Assembly (NCBI GenBank): GCA_003695745.1
Contig: RFHW01000074.1
Location: 1-9,684 of the forward strand
Origin: Methanobacteriota archaeon
Lineage (GTDB): Archaea > Hydrothermarchaeota > Hydrothermarchaeia > Hydrothermarchaeales > SZUA-236
DNA length: 9,684 nt
Direction: 5' to 3'
This document shows, one piece after another, positions 6,863-9,684 of this stretch; within the stretch, counting starts at the first letter, position 1, and the number at the start of each line of letters is the position of its first letter. Made by a program: the position numbers and the translations under genes. The notes beneath the pieces were generated by a model. It was not told the origin of the DNA. It was given only the letters and a program-made list of their open reading frames with translations, and searched no databases.

Positions 6863-7054
6863 TTAATCCCATTTATAACCTTTGCGGTTAAGGCGAGGGC
6901 TGTGCAGCACATCTGTCCACTTATTCCAGCCAGTACCGTGCTTCGGGGTGTTATGTATCAGACCGCTAACATTCCCCCCTTTATTGTTGGAGTGAAATCG
7001 GCCCGATGGACATCTGCATCCCCCAGTTCTGCGGCGGAAATCCGATGAAAAGAT
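6863..7054 (-). pseudogene. Possible start-less gene remnant
   Basis: A minus-strand frame of 63 sense codons runs from just after a stop (7057-7055) to a TAA at 6865-6863. It has no ATG, GTG or TTG near its beginning. The composition looks protein-like: a C-x-C near residue 15, SGLIHNTPKHGTGWNKWTDV, and a tail ending in RKGYKWD. I do not recognise a family. It could be the 3' remnant of a lost gene, or a chance opening. The uL3 TATA box lies inside its last codons, which favours chance or decay. Confidence 0.2.
6871..6886 (-). promoter_or_regulatory. Promoter of the ribosomal-protein operon (BRE + TATA)
   Basis: On the minus strand, CGCAAAGG is followed directly by TTATAAAT (6878-6871), a good archaeal BRE/TATA pair. 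Initiation about 25 nt downstream (near 6846) would give a leader of about 80 nt before the uL3 ATG. No other good TATA element is seen before the gene. The start point is inferred. Confidence 0.7.
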
Positions 7055-7061
7055 TTATATT
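7046..7061 (+). promoter_or_regulatory. smORF1 promoter
   Basis: TTTATATT (7054-7061) is preceded by an A/G-rich BRE-like GAAAAGA. Initiation would fall near 7083, giving a very short leader with AGGAG (7086-7090) 9 nt before the ATG. The same layout recurs at 9158. Confidence 0.6.
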
Positions 7062-7153
7062 TGATAAACGCCAAAAATACAGATCAGGAGCGAACTGCCA
7101 TGGGGGCTCATATCTGGAAAAAGGCGGAAGCCGATGAGACCGTTCTGTACAAC
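7051..7153 (+). repeat. Promoter/leader/5'-CDS repeat, copy 1 (with 9155-9256)
   Basis: The TATA element, leader, SD and first 17-18 codons of smORF1 are almost identical in DNA to those of smORF2. Within TTTATATTT..GGGGGC (7054-7107 against 9158-9210) there are only one substitution and one single-base deletion. Similarity drops sharply after the codons for the LY dipeptide. Confidence 0.85.
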
Positions 7154-7207
7154 ATCATACTGGATGCTCTGATCATACTTGCGGTTTACCTCCTGTTCTT
7201 TGCCTAG
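7100..7207 (+). CDS. smORF1: 35-aa single-helix membrane protein, unrecognised family
   Basis: The product is 35 aa: a charged N-terminal segment, MGAHIWKKAEADETVLY, then about 18 hydrophobic residues (NIILDALIILAVYLLFFA) that form one probable membrane helix reaching the C-terminus. Positive K7/K8 ahead of the helix suggest an N-inside topology (inference). Support for a real gene: a TATA element, AGGAG SD at good spacing, and a homologue at 9203-9319 with 15 of the first 17 residues identical and nearly the same promoter. It lies upstream of the reductase gene, as smORF2 does. Before the RelE insertion only about 84 nt would have separated it from the reductase start. No known family is recognised. 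A role as membrane anchor or small subunit of the flavoprotein is a guess from context. Confidence 0.75.
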   Translation: MGAHIWKKAEADETVLYNIILDALIILAVYLLFFA

Positions 7208-7237
7208 ATAGAGGACGCTGCCTGCTCTGATCACCTA

Positions 7238-7319
7238 CACAGGGTTTATATAGCTGGTTTTGAAAAAGTCCGAATCTGAGGTGAGAGCCAAGTGACAGTG
7301 GAATGCGACGTGCTGGTAG
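7238..7319 (+). repeat. 82-bp perfect direct repeat, left copy (reductase promoter and 5' end)
   Basis: Bases 7238-7319 are identical to 7901-7982. The repeat starts three bases before AGGGTTTATATAG and contains the TATA element, the GAGGTGA SD, the GTG start and the first nine codons of the reductase. This left copy is cut off from the gene by the RelE module. The 663-bp offset defines the size of the inserted unit. Confidence 0.95.
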
Positions 7320-7327
7320 GGGGCTAG
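7292..7327 (+). pseudogene. Truncated reductase 5' end, now an 11-codon leader ORF
   Basis: In the left repeat copy the GTG at 7292 still has its SD (GAGGTGA, 7278-7284). It reads MTVECDVLV as in the intact gene, then GG and a TAG stop at 7325-7327. The RelE ATG follows 10 bases later. If transcribed and translated, it would act as a short leader peptide upstream of the toxin, allowing coupling or reinitiation (inference). Confidence 0.65.
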
Positions 7328-7337
7328 TGGCACTCTT

Positions 7338-7592
7338 ATGACAAAGCTATTGTTCCATAAAAAATTCAGCAGGAAGTTCGAAAAACTGGAGAAAACTGAG
7401 AGGTCCAGGATATATAGAAGGCTGCTTTTGTTAGAAAAATTCCCTTTTATTGCTCTTGACATAAAGAAGCTTAGAGGATACAAAAACACATACAGGCTCA
7501 GAGTTGGGAATTACAGGATTAAATTCGTGCTGAAAGGGGACACGCTCATCTTTTATGATATAGAACCACGAGGAAAGGCATATAAGAGATGA
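7338..7592 (+). CDS. relE: RelE/ParE-superfamily toxin
   Basis: This 84-aa basic protein has the RelE fold signature. Two N-terminal helices (FSRKFEKLEKTERSRIYRRL, about 10-29) are followed by a beta sheet containing KKLRGYKNTYRLRVGNYRIKF (43-63), and it ends with IEPRGKAYKR. Archaeal RelE proteins end in a similar PRGRAYK, and the arginine there (R78 here) belongs to the basic active region that cleaves mRNA on the ribosome. The likely target is translating mRNA (family knowledge). The start at 7338 has a poor SD (GTGG at 7327-7330). Expression may depend on the duplicated reductase promoter at 7241-7254. The partner gene follows 16 nt downstream, so the order is toxin first. The whole module is bracketed by an 82-bp repeat. 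Confidence 0.88.
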   Translation: MTKLLFHKKFSRKFEKLEKTERSRIYRRLLLLEKFPFIALDIKKLRGYKNTYRLRVGNYRIKFVLKGDTLIFYDIEPRGKAYKR

Positions 7593-7608
7593 TGGATAAA
7601 GTGAAAAC

Positions 7609-7812
7609 ATGGAAGCAATAGAGAAGGATATAAAGGAGATAAAAGGGATGCTTTCTGATCTCTCAGAGCTCATGCTAAAGGTGCTGGACATGGAAATCGA
7701 GCCGGTAAGGGAGGAGGAACTCACTGAGGAAGAGAAGGAGGGGATAGAAGAGATAATAAGAGGCAGGGCAGAGCTTTTAACGAAAGAGGAATTTGAAAAA
7801 TCCCTGCCATAA
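7609..7812 (+). CDS. Acidic antitoxin-like partner of RelE (RelB-like)
   Basis: This 67-aa, strongly acidic and mostly helical protein has a first helix IEKDIKEIKGMLSDLSELMLKVL (4-26), then EPVREEELTEEEKEGIEEII (32-51) and a C-terminal LTKEEFEKSL. The length and acidic TEEE-rich centre recall the archaeal RelB that wraps RelE. No DNA-binding domain is evident. It directly follows the toxin gene, the reverse of the classic relB-relE order. The ATG at 7609 has no good SD, so translation is probably coupled to the toxin. The role is inferred from position and composition; confidence in the exact family is moderate. Confidence 0.75.
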   Translation: MEAIEKDIKEIKGMLSDLSELMLKVLDMEIEPVREEELTEEEKEGIEEIIRGRAELLTKEEFEKSLP

Positions 7813-7900
7813 TGACCTCCCACCATTAAATGCATCATTGGGTGTAACAGGCCAGAATTCACGCCCATTAAAAGCAGGAATGGTGATGCACCCGGCATTC
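7813..7900 (+). other. Spacer after antitoxin with short internal repeats
   Basis: The 88 bases between the antitoxin and the right repeat copy contain imperfect direct repeats (CCATTAAATGCA at 7823-7834, CCATTAAAAGCA at 7865-7876) and inverted repeats (CACCATT 7821-7827 with AATGGTG 7879-7885; TGCATCA 7831-7837 with TGATGCA 7884-7890). They may form a folded 3' end or be a remnant of the insertion boundary. No coding potential is seen. Confidence 0.4.
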
Positions 7901-7982
7901 CACAGGGTTTATATAGCTGGTTTTGAAAAAGTCCGAATCTGAGGTGAGAGCCAAGTGACAGTGGAATGCGACGTGCTGGTAG
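7901..7982 (+). repeat. 82-bp perfect direct repeat, right copy (attached to intact reductase gene)
   Basis: Identical to 7238-7319. This copy continues into the full reductase gene. The sequences diverge immediately on both sides (A versus C before the repeat, G versus T after it). Confidence 0.95.
7904..7917 (+). promoter_or_regulatory. Promoter of the 388-aa reductase
   Basis: AGGGTTTATATAGC contains TTTATATA (7908-7915). Initiation would fall near 7936, giving a leader of about 20 nt with the full SD GAGGTGA (7941-7947), 7 nt before the GTG. The second reductase has AGGGTTTAAATACAGC in the same place. Confidence 0.65.
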
Positions 7983-9121
7983 TAGGAGCGGGGCCTGCTG
8001 GAGCTGTTACATCGCTGGCATGTGTAAAACAAGGTCTTAACACAGTTCTCTTGGAAAAAAACCCTGTTGTGGGGGGCTACACAAAGACAAAACTCGATGC
8101 ATCTGCAGACGGAGAGCTTACAAAGGTAATCCGTGAGCTGAAACTAAGGACAGAAAACGAGGTTTACACCTCAAGATGGTATGCGCCATCCGGGAATTAT
8201 TTCCTGTTGAGGTCTTCCACTCACGAGTATTTTTTCAAAAGAGGGCCTGAAGCGGATTCCTTTGAAGTGAGCACTGTGAAAGAGGCGAGAAAAGAAGGCT
8301 GCAAAGTTTTCCTCAACACAAAGATCAAGATGTTAAATGAAGTAAAGGGGAAGGTGGACTCTGTTACTGTGTCAAAAGGAGGGGAAGAGATACACATCAA
8401 GCCTAAAGTCGTGGTGGCGGCTGACGGCGGGAATTCAATGTTCCACCGGTTTGTCAACAAGACATCAGAAAACCGGAAAAAACTCGGTTACGGAGTCACT
8501 GGTGAGGGCTTTTCAGACACAGACTCCTCAAACATCTATTTTGACGCAGAGCTGATTCCCGGTGGCTATTTTTATCTGATAACCGGTAAAAGCGGCGTTT
8601 CATCTGCCTGTATTGTTCTTGATTCTTCTAAAGCGGAAAACCCTGCGAAAGAGTATTTCAAGAGGTTTCTTGGAGCGAACAAAGAGCTTGCAGAAAAGAT
8701 TAAGTTACATTCAAACACCTTCAGCGGTGAGGGCCTCATATTCGACATAGACCGATACGTCAGTAAAAACATTGTTTTCGTTGGTGATGCTGCAGGACTT
8801 CTGGACCCTTTTTTCGGATATGGAATGACCTCTGCAATCGTCAGCGGATATCACGCGGGGAGATATATCAAAAAAGCCTTTGAAGAGGATAATCTTGCCC
8901 TGCTAGAGGGTTATGATTCAAAGATCAGGGAGAAATTTGACAAACGGCTGTCATATCTCTATCAGAGAGTTTTTGAATCTCTCAAAAATGAGGATCTAGA
9001 GCTTATTGCGGAGATCCTGAATGAACTGGATAAAAAAGGTAATCTGGAGGCACTTTTAGGACAGCTGACCGGAGAGACTGCGAGAGACGTTGAGCCAAGT
9101 ATAAATGTTCATGGAACATGA
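7955..9121 (+). CDS. FAD-dependent reductase of the geranylgeranyl reductase (GGR) family, divergent member
   Basis: This 388-aa flavoprotein begins with the Rossmann FAD motif VVGAGPAG (9-16) and E34 at the end of beta 2. VVAADGGNS follows in the middle, then the second FAD motif IVFVGDAAGLLDPFFGYGM with GDAAG at 277-281. This matches the GGR/p-hydroxybenzoate-hydroxylase type that saturates prenyl chains of archaeal lipids or quinones. Two usual GGR features are absent. The region after beta 2 reads VVGGYTKTKLDAS instead of the Cys-containing VPVQCAEG-like loop. The substrate motif YxWxFP is replaced by YFYLIT (205-210). The substrate may therefore differ from bulk lipid. The GTG start at 7955 is backed by a full SD and by alignment with the second reductase (M-x-x-ECDVLVVGAGPAG). 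It lies downstream of smORF1 and upstream of smORF2. The terminal tail (about 340-388) is charged and helical. Confidence 0.85.
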   Translation: MTVECDVLVVGAGPAGAVTSLACVKQGLNTVLLEKNPVVGGYTKTKLDASADGELTKVIRELKLRTENEVYTSRWYAPSGNYFLLRSSTHEYFFKRGPEADSFEVSTVKEARKEGCKVFLNTKIKMLNEVKGKVDSVTVSKGGEEIHIKPKVVVAADGGNSMFHRFVNKTSENRKKLGYGVTGEGFSDTDSSNIYFDAELIPGGYFYLITGKSGVSSACIVLDSSKAENPAKEYFKRFLGANKELAEKIKLHSNTFSGEGLIFDIDRYVSKNIVFVGDAAGLLDPFFGYGMTSAIVSGYHAGRYIKKAFEEDNLALLEGYDSKIREKFDKRLSYLYQRVFESLKNEDLELIAEILNELDKKGNLEALLGQLTGETARDVEPSINVHGT

Positions 9122-9154
9122 ATGCTTTTTGAAATGGTACCTTCCATTCACAGA

Positions 9155-9256
9155 AGGTTTATATTTAATAAACGCCAAAAATACAGATCAGGAGCAACTG
9201 CCATGGGGGCACGTATCTGGAAAAAGGCGGAAGCCGATGAAACCGCTTTGTACAGC
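9155..9256 (+). repeat. Promoter/leader/5'-CDS repeat, copy 2 (with 7051-7153)
   Basis: Homologous to the smORF1 promoter, leader and first codons. One base is missing in the spacer between SD and ATG relative to copy 1. Similarity ends soon after TTGTAC, where a 10-bp tandem repeat begins. Confidence 0.85.
9158..9166 (+). promoter_or_regulatory. smORF2 promoter
   Basis: TTTATATTT lies at 9158-9166, just 37 bp past the reductase stop. It is followed by a leader nearly identical to that of smORF1 and a GGAG SD (9191-9194) 8 nt before the ATG. smORF2 therefore probably has its own start of transcription. Confidence 0.6.
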
Positions 9257-9319
9257 TTTGTACAATATCTTATTAATGTGGCAACATTGTTTTCAGCTTC
9301 TCTTTTATTCATTGGCTAA
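9203..9319 (+). CDS. smORF2: 38-aa single-helix membrane protein, paralogue of smORF1
   Basis: The product is 38 aa: MGARIWKKAEADETALY, then a hydrophobic segment (SFVQYLINVATLFSASLLFIG) to the C-terminus. The first 17 residues match smORF1 at 15 positions. The helix has diverged in sequence but keeps its character and a final LLF-[F/I]-[A/G]. A longer frame opens upstream at 9122, but the ATG at 9203 is the one with the conserved SD and promoter. The gene sits 125 bases before the second reductase start, mirroring the first pair. A tandem 10-bp repeat, GCTTTGTACA (9245-9254 and 9255-9264), lies within the coding region and changes the frame relative to smORF1. Function unknown; partnership with the reductase is inferred from the repeated pairing. 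Confidence 0.72.
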   Translation: MGARIWKKAEADETALYSFVQYLINVATLFSASLLFIG

Positions 9320-9335
9320 ATGGGGGTAGGTCACG

Positions 9336-9359
9336 TTATTATTGTCCAGACGATAATGA
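9336..9359 (+). terminator. Hairpin after smORF2
   Basis: TTATTATTGT-CCAG-ACGATAATGA forms a 10-bp stem with two G-T wobbles and a 4-nt loop, 17 bases past the smORF2 stop. No T-tract follows. It could stabilise the short smORF2 transcript or separate it from the next gene. Weak evidence. Confidence 0.3.
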
Positions 9360-9390
9360 TAGGTTGATGGTTAATTTATAGAAATATCTT

Positions 9391-9405
9391 CAAAGGGTTT
9401 AAATA
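9391..9405 (+). promoter_or_regulatory. Promoter of the second reductase
   Basis: CAAAGGG (BRE-like) is followed by TTTAAATA (9398-9405). The SD GAGGTGA lies at 9431-9437, 7 nt before the TTG start. This is the same promoter-to-SD-to-start layout as in the first reductase. Confidence 0.65.
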
Positions 9406-9444
9406 CAGCTCTAGAATTAAATTCAACTCTGAGGTGAGGTTTAA

Positions 9445-9684
9445 TTGGCAATCGAATGCGATGTATTGGTGGTAGGAGCCGGGCCTGCAGGCTCAAGCGC
9501 TGCAAGAGCAGCTGCGGAAGGTGGGGCAGAGACAATCTTCATAGATAAAAAGAAGGAAGTCGGAGTGCCTGTGCAATGTGCTGAGGGCATCGGAAGCTAT
9601 CTTATACCCTATCTGCCTTTTGAAATGCCTGAAGAGCAGCTTATCTGGGAGATAGAGGGGATATCGTTCCACGTAGACGATATC
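9445..9684 (+). CDS. Second FAD-dependent GGR-family reductase (N-terminal part, cut by window end)
   Basis: Eighty codons are visible and the frame is open to the window end. The start is TTG at 9445 with GAGGTGA 7 nt upstream; the first residues (M)AIECDVLVVGAGPAG align with the first reductase. The FAD motif VVGAGPAG is followed by IFIDKKKEVG, with the acidic D at the end of beta 2. VPVQCAEGIGSYL comes next, the Cys-containing loop typical of archaeal (di)geranylgeranylglycerolipid reductases. It is thus closer to canonical GGR than its neighbour. GGRs saturate the isoprenoid chains of archaeal membrane lipids at the cytoplasmic membrane face. The second half and substrate motif are not in the window. 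Confidence 0.88.
   Translation, partial: MAIECDVLVVGAGPAGSSAARAAAEGGAETIFIDKKKEVGVPVQCAEGIGSYLIPYLPFEMPEEQLIWEIEGISFHVDDI

Larger units (their letters stand above)
6767..7099. other. Divergent intergenic spacer between uL3 and smORF1
   Basis: These 333 bases separate the minus-strand ribosomal operon from the plus-strand reductase cluster. The spacer holds the uL3 promoter at 6871-6886 and the smORF1 promoter at about 7046-7061. No tRNA, rRNA or convincing gene with a start codon was found. The only open stretch of note is a start-less minus-strand frame at 6863-7054, listed separately. Confidence 0.6.

Noticed and set aside
6900..7010. Possible tRNA or small RNA in the divergent spacer
   Set aside because: No cloverleaf arms or T-loop consensus could be built; the TTCGGGG near 6943 has no matching stems.
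7431..7898. 155-aa minus-strand reading frame over the RelE/antitoxin genes
   Set aside because: Low-complexity serine-rich translation antisense to two genes with family matches; no start context.
9122..9319. 65-aa protein including smORF2
   Set aside because: The added N-terminus is translated promoter and leader; the conserved SD and homology to smORF1 begin at the ATG at 9203.
9105..9329. 74-aa frame overlapping the reductase end and smORF2
   Set aside because: Its resemblance to smORF1 over LYNILL comes only from the 10-bp tandem repeat; no start signal and it lacks the conserved MGA head in frame.

Overview
The window is archaeal. Its core is a minus-strand ribosomal-protein run in the archaeal S10/spc order: uL3-uL4-uL23-uL2-uS19-uL22-uS3-uL29-aIF1-RNase P p29-uS17-uL14. 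The aIF1 and RNase P genes between uL29 and uS17, TATA/BRE-type promoters, GAGGTGA Shine-Dalgarno (SD) sites and geranylgeranyl-reductase-like flavoproteins all point to a euryarchaeote in the broad sense. A methanogen- or ANME-related lineage is plausible, but genus or order cannot be fixed from this sequence.

Layout. Bases 1-706 hold a plus-strand ribbon-helix-helix/PIN (VapBC-type) toxin-antitoxin module sitting just after the uL14 gene, where archaea normally have uL24. Bases 707-6766 are the ribosomal operon, read right to left, with genes overlapping or a few bases apart and a TATA promoter near 6871-6886. Bases 6767-7099 are a divergent regulatory spacer. Bases 7100-9684, plus strand, hold two tandem 'tiny membrane protein + FAD reductase' pairs. 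Pair 1 is smORF1 (35 aa) and a 388-aa reductase. Pair 2 is smORF2 (38 aa) and a second reductase cut by the window end. A RelE/ParE-type toxin with an acidic antitoxin-like partner lies between the two members of pair 1.

The most notable structure is shared by the two toxin-antitoxin modules. Each lies between two copies of a piece of the neighbouring host gene, and the full-length host gene stays intact. For VapBC the repeat is the 3' end of the uL14 gene: 27 bp perfect, 30/32 overall, and both mismatches are synonymous Ile-codon changes. For RelE it is an 82-bp perfect copy of the reductase promoter, SD and first nine codons. The modules belong to unrelated toxin families, so this suggests a common insertion route that spares the host gene.

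The second notable item is the pair of tiny proteins. They share the N-terminus MGA[H/R]IWKKAEADET and a hydrophobic C-terminal helix, have nearly identical promoters and leaders, and each is encoded upstream of a reductase gene. I do not recognise this family.
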